From positions 14,001,858 to 14,065,857 of the forward strand of contig NC_045144.1 in the NCBI RefSeq assembly GCF_008831285.2: a DNA stretch of 64,000 nt, read 5' to 3'. Made by a program: the position numbers and the translations under genes. This document shows, one piece after another, positions 1-16,400 of this stretch (position 1 is its first letter; each line of letters begins with the position of its first letter). Below the pieces are notes generated by a model. That model saw nothing but the letters and a program-made list of their open reading frames with translations, did not search any database and had not been told where the DNA came from. The DNA is from Nymphaea colorata. Its lineage: Eukaryota > Streptophyta > Magnoliopsida > Nymphaeales > Nymphaeaceae.

Positions 1-258
1 TTGTTTGTCAATTCAAACAATTTACTATTGTTCTATGAATTTACCATAAAAATTGGAGTAAATTCAAGAAACACCATATTACAGTATTTGATGAATATGT
101 CCAATATTTAGGGTAGATTCATGAAACAATAATAAGCTATTACTAGGTTTTTTGTTTGGATGAAGCAGAATTGCCAAGTCAATTTCTTTTTTAATAAGAA
201 CTTATAGTTTTAGACATTAGCTTGACAAAATAATTAACTGATACTTCCAGGAATATCA

Positions 259-261
<3 letters not shown>

Positions 262-320
<59 letters not shown>
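262..320. repeat. (CT)n microsatellite
   Basis: An uninterrupted CT dinucleotide tract about 23 bases upstream of the LBD-like start codon. It could lie in the former leader or promoter of that gene. The preceding 260 bases are AT-rich and show nothing else recognisable. Confidence 0.95.
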
Positions 321-325
<5 letters not shown>

Positions 326-342
326 GAAGGTCATAGCTTCCA

Positions 343-1032
343 ATGCCACAGCCCCCATGCTTTGCATGTGGAGCCTGCAGGTTCTTAAGGAGGAAATGCA
401 CTGGGCAATGCAACTTCGCCCCTTACTTCCCGGCCCAATTCGTCCACAGGTTCTATGATGTTCACAGGTCATTCGCCACCAACAATGTGGCTAGGCTCCT
501 CAGTGAAATTCCCCCCAGCCTGCGGTAGCAAGCCGTGGATTCCCTCGTCTTTGAGGCCACGCGTCGATGATCCAGTCAATGCCTGCCTCCCCCAAATCTG
601 CCAGCTGCTACAGGAGCTCGGCAGCTTCAGACCTCCCTCTTCCGTGCCAGACATGAGCTCGAACAGTACCAGAGGATGGCCGGTGTCCCATTGCATGCTG
701 ACCACCATCATCAGGCGGACCAACAGCCGGCGTTAGCTGCTGGCGCGACACCTAAAGAGATGCAGCAAGCTATGGAGAGTGAGGAGGAAGGAGGCAGAGC
801 AGCCAGTGATGGGGAAGATACTGCCACTAAAATGGATGGTTGCCCTGCTGCTTCACTGAATATGTCGGTCACAGAGGACGTCAAGTCATTTCAAGGACTA
901 CAGCAAGGAGAGGAATTGGCACAGAGGTCTGAGGAGGTGCTGGAATCTGAGAGTGTTGTTGGTTTAGCTGCTGTTGGTGATGTTTCTGCTATTGCTGCTG
1001 CCGTTTCCGAATGTGATGAGAGATCCATTTAA
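343..1032 (+). pseudogene. LOB-domain (LBD/AS2-like) transcription factor pseudogene
   Basis: The first frame, from ATG 343, carries the plant-specific LOB zinc-finger-like block C-x2-C-x6-C-x3-C (PCFACGACRFLRRKCTGQC), followed by FAPYF and a GAS-like segment (FATNNVARLLSEIP). An in-frame TAG at 526-528 then stops it. Reading past the stop, the same frame continues with family-like QAVDSLVFEA. It is then lost near 560-570, where a TGA lies at 568-570. The expected DPVNACLPQICQLLQEL block follows in the next frame, and the leucine-zipper-like end (FRARHELEQYQRM) returns in the original frame, which stays open to 1032. The damage is therefore one nonsense codon plus two compensating frameshifts. 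LBD proteins are nuclear DNA-binding regulators of organ boundaries. The downstream acidic, Ala/Glu-rich tail resembles the variable LBD C-terminus. A sequencing error cannot be excluded, but three separate lesions favour a real pseudogene. Confidence 0.85.
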
Positions 1033-1039
1033 ATCATAT

Positions 1040-1042
<3 letters not shown>

Positions 1043-1116
<74 letters not shown>

Positions 1117-1124
1117 TGCGTGTG
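1043..1124. repeat. Compound (CT)n(GT)n microsatellite
   Basis: A CT tract interrupted once by GCT passes directly into a GT tract. It starts just after the stop codon of the LBD pseudogene, so that gene is bracketed by CT microsatellites on both sides. Confidence 0.93.
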
Positions 1125-2230
1125 TATATGTGGTGTGTACAAAGGAACAACATGGTTGAGTTGAACCAAATGAGACTTTGAACTATATATCCTTCTGTCA
1201 TGCGTTAACGTTGTGTTTGAATCTCTTCATCTTCTCACTTATTCTTGTTCTTATTTACTAAGACTTCAGCTTCATGATGGGTCGTTTAACATGAACATAA
1301 AGAAAATAATATTAATAATAATAATTGTTAAAAATAAAATAAATATAGATGAAGCATTGGCCGGTATAGTGCCACCTTGGTGGCATGCTGGAGGCACTAA
1401 CTGAGTCAGAAATTTTGGTTAGAGGGGATACTAGTTCAATAACTTTAGTGCTTTTAAGGGCAACTACATACATAAATTAACAATAAAATATATCAAATTA
1501 TCAACCTAAAAATAAGTAAATCACACCAGCTTCCATATGGCTCCACCACTGACTGGAGGCCTCTTTGGTTGCAGGCTTACCGGACAGCAGCTAGACGCTG
1601 CATCTCCATGGATGAAATCAAACCCTTAAAACCAAATCATGAAGACGCTACAACAAAATTGGTTAGTTGTGGCGCTAAAGTCACAACAGCTCTTGCCCAA
1701 GAAGAAAAAGTGAGCACGTTGAACGTGAGTGTCTGCCGTCAGTTAGCCCTAGCGTCAGAGGCACAAAATGGGTTATGTACACACCCCATGCACCGAAAAT
1801 TGTGCAAAGGGGTGACAATGACCAAAATACCCATTGTTGAAACAAAAAAAAAAACCATTTTAGAAGGACAAAAAATGGATTATGAAAAAGTTTAAAAAGT
1901 TTAAAATATACATTTCTTTATAAAAATTTTTGAAAACACCCTAACCTGCACTTTTCTTTCCTTTGGTGTATACTTGTGTGTGCACACCCCATGGATGCAA
2001 CTCGATCTCACATTGACAGGCTTGGCCCTAACCATACAAGAAAACAATGTCTTAGTCACTCGTATCAAAGATGTTTTTACTAACCTCACTACTACCTCTT
2101 GTGTCCAAGTGAATTAATCAAAATCTAACATTTTTTTCATCAATGTTGACCACCCTCTCCAAACTAGCATTTTGCATATTTCTTAAATGGAACAAAGCCG
2201 AAATGGTCTATTTAAGGAACCCTCTATTTT
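1125..2230. other. Intergenic AT-rich DNA, no gene seen
   Basis: Short frames here lack recognisable domains and splice context. I see no tRNA or complete element in this stretch. Confidence 0.5.
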
Positions 2231-2236
2231 TGGACA

Positions 2237-2990
2237 ATGATGGTCAGTCACTGTCAAGGGCTCACTCAAAAGTTCGCGAAGCAGCTAGCAGGTTGCAAAG
2301 AGCACACTCTCTCTTTTGTGGGAAGAATATGCCTCATCGGGTCGGTAAATCTCTCAAATCAAGGAGTATTAGATTGCAACACTTCCATACCTCCCAAGGT
2401 CCTTAAAGAATTGGAGCAAATCATGGCTACAGTCTTATGGAATGACTGGCCAGAGCAGAGAAATTTTCATTACATTCACTATAAACGCCCTAATTTGTAC
2501 CCTGTATTCGGAGGGAGAAAATGGCTTCAAGTCCCTATTTGAGATCAATAAGGCAGCGATGCTTCATTTGATTCTCAATGTAACTCAATCTAATAGTATG
2601 TGGGCTAGCCTCTTGAAAAGCAAGTACCTCACCTCTGATAGCATTGGACTATTAAAAGTAGGAGTCTACTTATGGCTTGGGAGGACGTTGAAGAATTGAT
2701 GGCCTATTAAGGATCAGGTGGAATGGAAATTAAGTGCAAAATGGTCTGATGCCCAAATTCTGAATAGACTAGTGGAGTTTGGACACTTTAATTAATTATG
2801 TTGCAGTAGAAGATTTAAGCAAGTTTCTTCATTATTAAGCCTCCATGCCAAGAAAATATAAACCTCTCATATGGAAGATAAATGAAGTCTTGAAGTTGAT
2901 AGATAACAAACTCCTGTTATGCAACATTAGGAATGTGAGCAGTGTTGATGTTCTACTATGGGCAAGTAAAAAAGTCAGGCGCTTAAAATG
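2237..2990 (+). mobile_element. LINE (non-LTR) retrotransposon 3' fragment, decayed
   Basis: Two overlapping frames (2237-2542 and 2442-2699) together resemble the C-terminal half of plant LINE reverse transcriptase. LSFVGRICLIGSV, IPPKVLKELEQIM, LWNDWPEQR and, after a frameshift, SLFEINKAAMLHLILNV and MWASLLKSKYLT are typical of the region between the polymerase and the zf-RVT/RNase-H-like end. Stops and frameshifts are frequent, and the endonuclease and YADD catalytic core are missing. It is therefore a 5'-truncated or eroded copy. The 3' boundary is uncertain because I see no clear poly(A) tail or target duplication. Confidence 0.7.
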
Positions 2991-3439
2991 ATCAGGCGTT
3001 TGGAACCTCACAGGAAAAAGTTTCTTCCTCCTATTAATTGGATTTGTTATGGATCTTGCTGTCCAGCGCTTGAAATGGAGATTATACCTAACCCGTCAGA
3101 ATTGACTGCCGTTCCAAGACAATGCATCAATAGGGTTTCCAGTTCCCTAGCACCTTGTTTGTTAGATTTATACAGTATATCACTTCCACCTTTTCTCTGA
3201 AACTCGTTATATACATTATGCCGTGCATGAATTTTTCATGTGCCACTTTAATAATAACAAAAATGTCTATGACTAATATAAAAAACTTTTTGTTGGAACA
3301 AAAAAAGAAACCGCAACAATAAGATTTTGAGATTCAATGAAGGTAAAACTTGTCAGTCCATATATGCATATTGTTATGACCAATATACATTTTTCAGCAG
3401 CAAAAAAAAAAAATCTTCATTTTTTTTTTGTCTTGCTTA

Positions 3440-3670
3440 TAGTGTTATCTCATACATATGTCATTATCTCATACATCTTTTGTTATCTCATACACATTGC
3501 TTCATACATCTGTTTATTGTTATCTCATACTTATGTCATTATCTCATGCACATTATCTTGTACTTCTGTTTAATGTTATTTTATACATTTGTCATTATCT
3601 CATGTATCTTTTGTTATCTCATACACTATCTCGTAACCTAGTCATTATCTCATACCATTCCATGTCATTA
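3440..3670. repeat. Minisatellite of degenerate ATCTCATAC units
   Basis: The motif ATCTCATAC recurs about every 16-22 bases, alternating with CATTG/CATCTTTTGTT spacers. The open frames over it are by-products of the repeat. Just to its right, a 14-base segment (CAGACGCTACTGGT) occurs twice about 27 bases apart. Confidence 0.8.
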
Positions 3671-3704
3671 TCTCAGACGCTACTGGTATGTGATAATAAC
3701 AGAC

Positions 3705-4037
3705 GCTACTGGTGGGCATTAAAGTAAATATGCATACAATAAGAAACATACGCCTCACTCTAACGCCGGGCTGCTGCCCATGATTGTGGAAGGGGCTGGG
3801 CCAACTACTCACAACCCGGGCCCCCACCTTGTTAGAATAAAAAATTATATTTGTAATATAAAATAATATATCATTGTATTTATATATATATATATATAAA
3901 TAAAATAATATCAAAAAAATATCAACATCAAAATTTATCGGGTTGGCTTGGTGCCCAATTTTCGGGCCTAGGGCTAGGCTCAAGTCGGGTCTGGTATGGC
4001 GTACCTATTGGGCACCCAGCCCAATGCCCACCTTTAG
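3705..4037. mobile_element. Small non-autonomous DNA element with GGGC-rich ends (hAT-like)
   Basis: The ends match as imperfect inverted repeats: CTACTGGTGGGCATT on the left, and CTAAAGGTGGGCATT on the reverse of the right end (13 of 15). GGGCC-rich subterminal parts flank an AT-rich core. This layout is common in short plant hAT derivatives. I could not find a convincing 8-bp target duplication, so the exact ends are uncertain. Confidence 0.5.
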
Positions 4038-8300
<4,263 letters not shown>

Positions 8301-8391
8301 AACCAATCAAACAATTTTTTCAGTCAATGGTGTATCGATCTGTTGAATGTGATTGACAGTTTTTTGAGCTCCCATTTATTGACCGCAAGTA

Positions 8392-8400
<9 letters not shown>

Positions 8401-8425
<25 letters not shown>

Positions 8426-8447
8426 GGGAAACGAGAGAGAGCTCCCT
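8401..8447 (+). promoter_or_regulatory. GA-rich 5' leader of the C2-domain gene
   Basis: A (GA)n run interrupted by GGGAAAC lies just before the start codon. GA-rich leaders are common in plants and can be bound by BARLEY B RECOMBINANT/BPC proteins. That role is inferred here, and the tract may simply be a microsatellite. Confidence 0.45.
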
Positions 8448-8687
8448 ATGCCTAACGGAAGTGGGTCTGCCGTTGAAAGCCAGAATTTGCTTAGCACACC
8501 TGCCCAATGGGCATTGGCCCTTCTCTACCGCTCGTGTCCTCGAAAGGCTATGCAGTTCTTCGAGCATGTCAGGCCCTCCCTGCAGTTTCTCATGCCTCTG
8601 TTTCTTCTTATGTGGGCAATAGAACGATGGATCCTTCCCTCTTCCAGTTTTTTGCTGGTGGCCTTCGTGGTCTGGGCCACTCTTCAG
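8448..8687 (+). CDS. Exon 1 of the C2-domain gene: membrane anchor
   Basis: Codons 1-80 end in ATLQ before donor GTTTTG. Two hydrophobic segments, [17 protein letters not shown] and [13 protein letters not shown], are separated by ILPSSS and form a likely membrane hairpin. No upstream in-frame ATG exists. Confidence 0.9.
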
Positions 8688-10615
8688 GTTTTGCTTTTTG
8701 CATTTTTTAATCTTTATTTTTTATTCCTTTTGTTAAGTAGGATGTATTTTTCTTCCGTTGGAATGCAGTTTTTTTTCTGTTACACTGCGTCACTTCCGTC
8801 CAACTCGTATGCTGGTTCAGCTGCAGCTGTACCTTGCGTCCGTCATCTTTTTTGTGTACTGTTTAATCTGTATTTCTCTCTTGGTTCATATGCTGATTAC
8901 TTATCCAGTTATCCCTAACAAACAGAAAGCGAAACGAACTCATGACTTTCGGACATGCCCTATAGGCTTTGAGATGGTATCCTCGTTAGAAAATACCTTG
9001 CCTACTTGACTCGCCAAATACGATCTCTGCTTATACATAACTACAATACTTTTGGAATTCTCTACCCTTTCTCCAGCTTCCTTTGCCTGTTTTCTTTGGT
9101 TTGAGGCTTTAAGCAAGTTGTTTTTCTAGAAAATAACATGGGAGCAATGAAAAGAAGCATAACTCAAACTTATGGTGTGTCACTCAATCAGGATGCCACA
9201 AAATAACAATCTAGTATCTAATCTGTGATAGTTTTGAGGTCAAGGTGTGGGTGCAAAATTAACTCAGGCTTATTGACCACTCCAGTACAAAGTCGTATAT
9301 CCTTTGCATAGGCAAGACTGGGAATGGCATGAATTGGATCCGAAGGGGTTGTTTGCTAGCGTGGCAAAACTTTTACCAATCAGCCATACTGAATGGACAA
9401 ACCCAATGCAACCTGAAAGCAGTTAAGCTAAGGTATGGAAAACTGTAACTGGTGAACGAAAGGCTGCTTTGCCTCAAAACCAGACAAAAAATGTTTAAAC
9501 CATGCAAAACGTTCCTAATACATGCAGATGTGGAAAGAAACAGTATTCCTGTATTTGTTTTTCAGTTACTGTTTTATTAGGTTTAAATTGTATTGATGAA
9601 TTATCAAACCTTTGAAGAAGAACATTAGGATATAGAGATGGGCAGGTGATGAAAAAGTTATACAACATGCACAAGAACAAGAGCAAAGTGTCTATTGAAA
9701 TCTAAGCCATACGGCTAATGGTATGGGTACAGGGGTGTGGGCATGGACACTTTTCAAATTTATGGATACCGGGATCTATGTTGTCTAGGCGACACCTAGG
9801 CGTGGACTAGGTGCCAGTCCACACCCATCGTCTAAGTCCATCACTTAGGCGATGGGTGTGGTGATGGTGCTTAGGCACCCCTAGTCCATGGGAAGGTATA
9901 TGCCTATGATTTTATTGTATATACTATGTACAATCTGTTATAATGTATAATATATGTACAATCTGAAATAATATATATTTATGTATTGTATATTAATGGG
10001 TTATATATGTATAGTAGTACAATCTGAAGCAATTTTTAAAGTGGTTCCATCTGCAATTGAATCTGTTATAATGTATGTTATATGTACTGATTTTACAATC
10101 TGTTATAATGTATATTATATGTTATATGTACAATCTGTTGTAAACTTGTAATGTATATCATATGTACTGATTTGATACGATTTTTGTTTGAATGATTCAA
10201 ATGAAATAGTCTATATGGTCTATAACTGAAATAGTCTACAAGAAATGCAAGCATTGTGTGCAGTATGTAAACAAGAATGATGTGTCTTCTATTGTGTATC
10301 AAACTCAGGCATCAGCTAGAACAGAACAGCACAGTTTTCCAGTATGTAAAGTTGTAAGCAAGCTGGAAATATATCTGTCATGTAAACAAGAACAAAACAA
10401 TTTTCAAGTTTTACTTGGAAATTGGAATAGAAGCTTATAGTTCAGTCAGTAACTACATAATTTTATTATGTAATGGTTAATATAACTAAAAAAAACAAAA
10501 AAATAAAATCAATTGCCTTTTTTGTCTAGGCACGCCTAGTCCCGCCTAATCGCGCGCTAGCTGCCTGGGCGCCTTGACGACATAGACCAGGATATGGCAA
10601 AGCATATATGCATTC

Positions 10616-10666
<51 letters not shown>

Positions 10667-13444
10667 CAAAGTTCCACAAAAAAATGTGCAAGATTAATAC
10701 AAAACAAGTGAGGAAAATGCAAAACAGATGAAAATTACATTTCAGATAATTAATATGAAAAAATAATATGAAAAACTTTAAATTAATATGAAAATAATAT
10801 GTTTTTTTAAGCCATATCGAAGTGTGTTGCCATACCCTTCTCCGTGTGTCGGCATGTTGACATGGGTACAGCAGCAATTTTGCTGTATCTGTGTCACTTA
10901 GATTGAAATGCAGAAACAACCTGTTAATCAGTTACAGGTTTTAACATTCTGTGTTTTCTCTTCTATGTTTTGCTGGACAAAACTATAAAATCGAATTTTC
11001 CACAAGAAAATGTGTTTTGATTAGTCTGCATTATTGTCTCTTTTTCCTTTTCTTAATTGTTGAGTTTCTCAAGCTCAAATATGGCTCTTCTACAATCCTC
11101 AATGTATTCTAGAAAGTCGCCACCTGATATCTGGCAAACTATATTATGTTACCTATGTTTTTATTGGCAGTATGGAAATTTTCAACACCAGATACTTGCT
11201 GAAGAACTTAAGAAGAAGTGGATACATCTTTTGTTAAACACAACGGTATGTCTCTGATACTTTTTGTTTTGGCTTCATTTGTTTCTTCCATGGCCCCTTC
11301 CTACTCTTCAATTTGTTTCTTACTACGAAATTGTGTGAAGGATTTCTCTACAGCATTCTACCTAGTTAGTTTCATTTTTTAGGTTCTGTAGAAAACATAT
11401 ACCAATCAGTTTGCTTGTGCACACACATGCATACATGTGTGTGACTAGGTGTTTACGTGTTCAAGACCAATAGTTATTGTTACATTTCACATTTGTGCCC
11501 ATATATTGGATAACATTTTCAATTTATTCCTGTCACAATTGTAAGTGGCTTGCTTGGAAGGGCTAAAGCTGTAACATCTCATGGTAATCTGAGAAACCAA
11601 AATGAATTTTACCTTTTGATTGTGAATGCATATAAAAAAAGGTATATACTATCAAGTATTCATTGCTTTCCCTGTCTTTGTTCTAGCCTTTTTCTTACAT
11701 ATTTGCCTGCAGAATGGGGTCACTGGGCAGTAGGACGCATTTCGTGCTATCTAGCCTGCAAAGAACCCCATTTATAGCCTTGAATATCGGATGACTTTTA
11801 GAGGGTTAAACTGAAAAAAGCAAAAAAAGTAACTTGTGATAGAAGATGCAGGCTCTTCTTTTCTTCTTTCTTTTTCTCATGTAGGAGTGCAACTATCTGA
11901 CCATCTGCCTGCCTCAGTATAGGTGTAGGATTTTCTTTACATATGCTATGTATGATCATTTGTTAACATCCTCTTCACCAAGTTTCATTTGTGTAAAAAG
12001 ATTATACTTTTGTGTTACTTTAGCTTCCATGCCTCATAGGTGCCTCCATATCCACAAATTATAGCTATTGTGAATTTGCTTGAAAGGCTGCCTATTTATT
12101 GAATGAGTGAATCTAGGCTTGGAAAAAATACCAAGATCCTTTTAGTATTTATCATGGTCAAACTCTATGAAATTCATGAGCAGCACCTACAGTTGGTAAC
12201 GCTGTTTATTTTTCAATTTTTTGTTATAGGCATCATATTGTCTATATATTACACTCTATGTCCACATCATTGTCACAAATATTCTTGTGTTTTTTCATCA
12301 GTGAGCTGTTTTTTGGGTATTGCTCTGGAAGTTTTGCGCTTCTTGGGAAAATCTCAGGAATTCAGAACACTTAAAAGCATAAAAGAAAAGTTAATGCTAT
12401 ATTCTTACAAAAAAAAATGGTAAAAATTCAAATTCGTTATGAAATGTTGAAAGAATCCTTAAAATATACTAAAAGACATTTTTCTAGAAAAAAATGATCA
12501 TGTCTCGGCATTTTTTAAATTGGGTGATTTTTTGATGTTTTCTCGTTTTTCTTTATTTTCCCATTTTTTTCTGTGCTTTTAAAAATGACTATATTTGTGA
12601 CGATGATCCACATTTATCTATATTGAGGTTTCTTGTTGGACAAATTTCACTATTTTAGCGCAAGTGGGTTTGTAGGGAAGCTTAATGATATTCAGAGTAT
12701 AGTGATGGAAAATATTTTTAACTGGCATTTGCAATATATATCATGATTTTGTGTTGTTAAATTTGGATTGATATTTGTTAGAATTGGATAATTGCATCCA
12801 AATGCTCTAGCTTAACATTTTAAGAATTGGATGATTGCTTGATACCTTTCAAAATGTCAAACTCTATTAGAGTATCATTTTCCTCCAGAAGTAGATAACA
12901 AACATGCACATACATGCCATCTCAAAGGACATGTGCATGCAACATACACACACACACACTTTGATGTTTAACTGTCGCTCAGCTCTATCTGGTGGATTGG
13001 TCATCTGGTGCAAGTTTCAGAGTAATTAAATGTCACGTGATGACTGATCTCAGAATAGTGAAACCTCTCTCTCTCTCTCTCTCTCTCACTCTCTCTCATG
13101 GTGACACTTGGAAGTTGGTCACTGTTGTCCTTGGAGAAAAGTACCATCGCCCATGGCAGCTGGAAAAAGTTCTTTTGTCCCTGTTCCTTTATCACGGAAT
13201 ATTATCTACTTTCTTGCTGTACATGGTCAGAGTAGCAAGTTATTCTCAGCTGCATGGATAACAAAGGTTTGTCATGGAATATTATCTACGTTCTCGCCAT
13301 ACATGGTCAAAACAGCAGGTTGTTTTTGGCTGCATAGATGAGAAAAGTTTTCATGCGGCTAGCACTCACTACTGCACAGTGATTCCATAGAAACTGTTTT
13401 AAAGAGGAAATGGCAGAAGGACGTGGACTGGGAGTCTTACTGAG

Positions 13445-13479
<35 letters not shown>

Positions 13480-16400
13480 CTTTCCTAAGGCTTTGAGGAT
13501 GTCGAGAATCTCACATTTATCATGTGTTGACATGAACAGAAAAACATGATAAAGTCTAATGGTTAGTGGTGCATTGCAGCCTACAACACCTTTGGAGTCA
13601 TGTCAATGGTTGAATAAACTCCTTGTCCAAGTTTGGCCAAATGTTGTGGCTCCCAAGCTGTCAAAGCATTTTTCTGCTGTCTTGCAGGTGAGCTCCCTGT
13701 ATTTGTTGAGATATATTCAACTGAAATGTTTCTTTAAAGTCACCATTGTCATATTGGCATGCATAGGTGATAATGTTTTTGGTGGTATTGGTTTCCAATG
13801 TTTGAGAATTTGATTTTCTGATTTACCTAGAAATTATTGTTTCGTGTTTATGTGCCTAGCATGTTTTACTGAACGTTTGTGGATAGGTAACTTGGTGATT
13901 TATTATGCAAGCTCATAATTTTCTGTAACAGTTCTCTGTTTTTTTTGTCCAATGTTTGCTTTCCAGAACCTTAACATTAACAACATAAAATTGGATGTCC
14001 AATGAAGATATTGGATCCACTATGCATGTACTTTGTGTTTCATATTCCATAAAATTTGCAATTTCACAGTTTTTTCTGACATTTATTGCCAGTGAAAATA
14101 TTCACTTCAAACTTTTGTGGCAAAATATTCTGCTGATGTCTGCGAATAGATTTGTAAAAATTGTTTTCATCACATGAATATGTACAGAACATACAAGGAT
14201 CTGTGGATTCCTCTATTTGTTTTATTTCTTGCATCTGTGTTTCATTCGTCTGAGATGCCTATTGGGTGCTATGCTAGTTTTCGTTCTTTTAATGCCTATG
14301 CAACAGTATTTAGCATATTATGATATCTTAAAATGCATTTAAGCATTTTCTGTTTGATAATTTTGTAGCCTTGGTGAAAGTTTACATAAGCTTGATCATC
14401 CAGTTTTTACAGTATAATCTAACATGCAAATTCATCTAATTAAGATATTGTGTCTTTTCAGAAACACATAAGGATACGGAAGCCAAAGCTTGTTGTGAGT
14501 CGCACATTTCATCCAACTCCATAACTCAAGCTGTTCATTCTCCTTTTCCTTGTGCAAACAAGTTATCTGGTCATCCTGCTTGTTGACTTGTTTATTTTGT
14601 CTCATATTTTCTTCAATCTTTTTCCAGAGAAGAATCAAACTTCAAGAATTTTCTCTAGGTTCATGCACACCTATATTAGGAATGCATAGGACACACTGGA
14701 CAACTGCAGGAGGGCAGGTGACTTCTGGCTTTTAGACCTTGCCATTACATTATTTATCAGTTGATGCTTCTTCTGTTGTTCTCCAATACATACTGGGTGT
14801 GATGAAATATTTACACAGGTACAATTGTATGTGGAGGCTGTTTGAGCCAGTTGTTTTACAGTCTTTTAGTCATTTGATCTTTGCATCACTATGTCTTATA
14901 ATGTCATTTGAGCTTCCCTTTTTTTCATTTTTTGTGTGTGTCACTTGTAAGTAGGGCAGGGATGCCATCTTCGGCACCTATTGAATCAGCAGCAAGAGCT
15001 TGCTAATTCTCTGGTCTGTCTTGTTTGGGATGGTATCAAGGTTGAAAATTAATAAGCTGAAAAATTAATAAGACCAAACCTATTGCAACAATAGAAGCTT
15101 AGCTATTATTGCTGAAAATTAATAAGCTGAAAATTTAATATCATTAAATGTATTGCAACAACCGAAGCTTAGTGATTCAAGGGAGATAAGCAATCAACGA
15201 AAGGGCTGTAACTTCTATCTGGTCAGATAAATTTACTGCCTTTAACTTCATCTTTTATATGCAGCCTCTGGCATCTAGCAGAACTGATTGTCGTGGGTCT
15301 GATACATGGCATCCATTGAATAATCACCATCTTCCAAAATTCATGAAACATAAACACAACATAATGTTGCACAGATGAGTGATAAAAGATACTCCTTTTG
15401 ACTACTCAGCACAAACGTAAGATCCAAGCTTGTAATTTTGTTTGTAGCTGTTTTAGATGAATCTGTACTATCAAATGCCGAAGTCTGCTGATCTTTGCAG
15501 TAGGATATATTGATTTATAACCAGTAATTATGAAATGATTGAGTACTTGATCTATTCTGTTTTTAGCTGAATCTATGTCTTAGTTATTCTTCTCTTTGAA
15601 GTGTCATCCTTGCAGGTATGGTGTTAAGTTCAAGAACTCCAAGAATTACTTCTTTCTTCTTGAGAAATAAAAACTCAAGTTCATCATGATATTGTTGAAG
15701 TACTACTTGATGTTGAGAGGGAGGAAATTTTGGAAGTTTTATCCTTACTAGGCTGCCTTGGTGCCTAGTGTGGTTATGATATATGTTATCTAGCACACCG
15801 CTCCCACATCATCATTGGCACTGGGGCATAGTAGAAGGATTCCACTAGGTTGAAATACTAGAAGGCTTCCACTCAATTGTTGACTTTTAAACCTTTTTTG
15901 TTTTCTTGCTTTTTTATATATTAAAGTATAAATTCCCGCTGTTCTTAGCTTTTATCAATCTGTATCTTTTTCATATTTTTTTTATTTTCTATTTTCTGAA
16001 TTTTCCATTACTGTAATTAATTTGATTCACAAATAAATCCCAATTTGATTCAATTCAGCTATTTACAGTCTTTCTGGATGGATTTGATTCAAAGTTGAAG
16101 TTTGATAATATTGGTTTCAACTGCCCATTTAAGTTAACTGATTAGACATTTTCAAATGAAATGACATATAAAATGAATAATTGCTAATGGAAATCTAATT
16201 TGAAAACTATTTGCCAACCTACAAGATAAGCTAGAGAGTTGTGTTTGAAAGTGATTTTTGATCATGAAATTTGTTTCTTTAATTAAACTCGTGATGAAAC
16301 AAAATATTTTGATCATCATAAATATCTAAAGACTTGCTTGATCTCCTGCAAAGTGATTTGTTGTCTCTCTTCCTTTTATTTTACCAGCCTCTTTGGGTTA

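Larger units (their letters stand above)
9702..10901. mobile_element. Non-autonomous hAT-type element with 8-bp target duplication (outer element)
   Basis: It lies in intron 1. The left end CTAAGCCATACGG pairs with the reverse of the right end, CTAAGTGACACAG. Both sides are flanked by the identical 8-mer ATTGAAAT (9694-9701 and 10902-10909), which is the target size of hAT transposases. No transposase is encoded. A second element is inserted inside it. A relative lies in intron 7. Confidence 0.82.

Noticed and set aside
3327-3727. Three overlapping frames rich in Tyr, His, Ile and Leu
   Set aside because: They translate the ATCTCATAC minisatellite in three frames. Openness follows from the repeat unit.
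8343-8447. Possible longer N-terminus of the C2-domain protein
   Set aside because: The upstream in-frame stretch lacks an ATG and would translate a GA microsatellite as Glu-Arg repeats. ATG 8448 is the better start.
14739-14830. Possible extra exon after exon 5 (ATTTATCAG followed by an open stretch)
   Set aside because: The peptide has no similarity to the SMP domain. Exon 6 at 16842 continues the family sequence directly.
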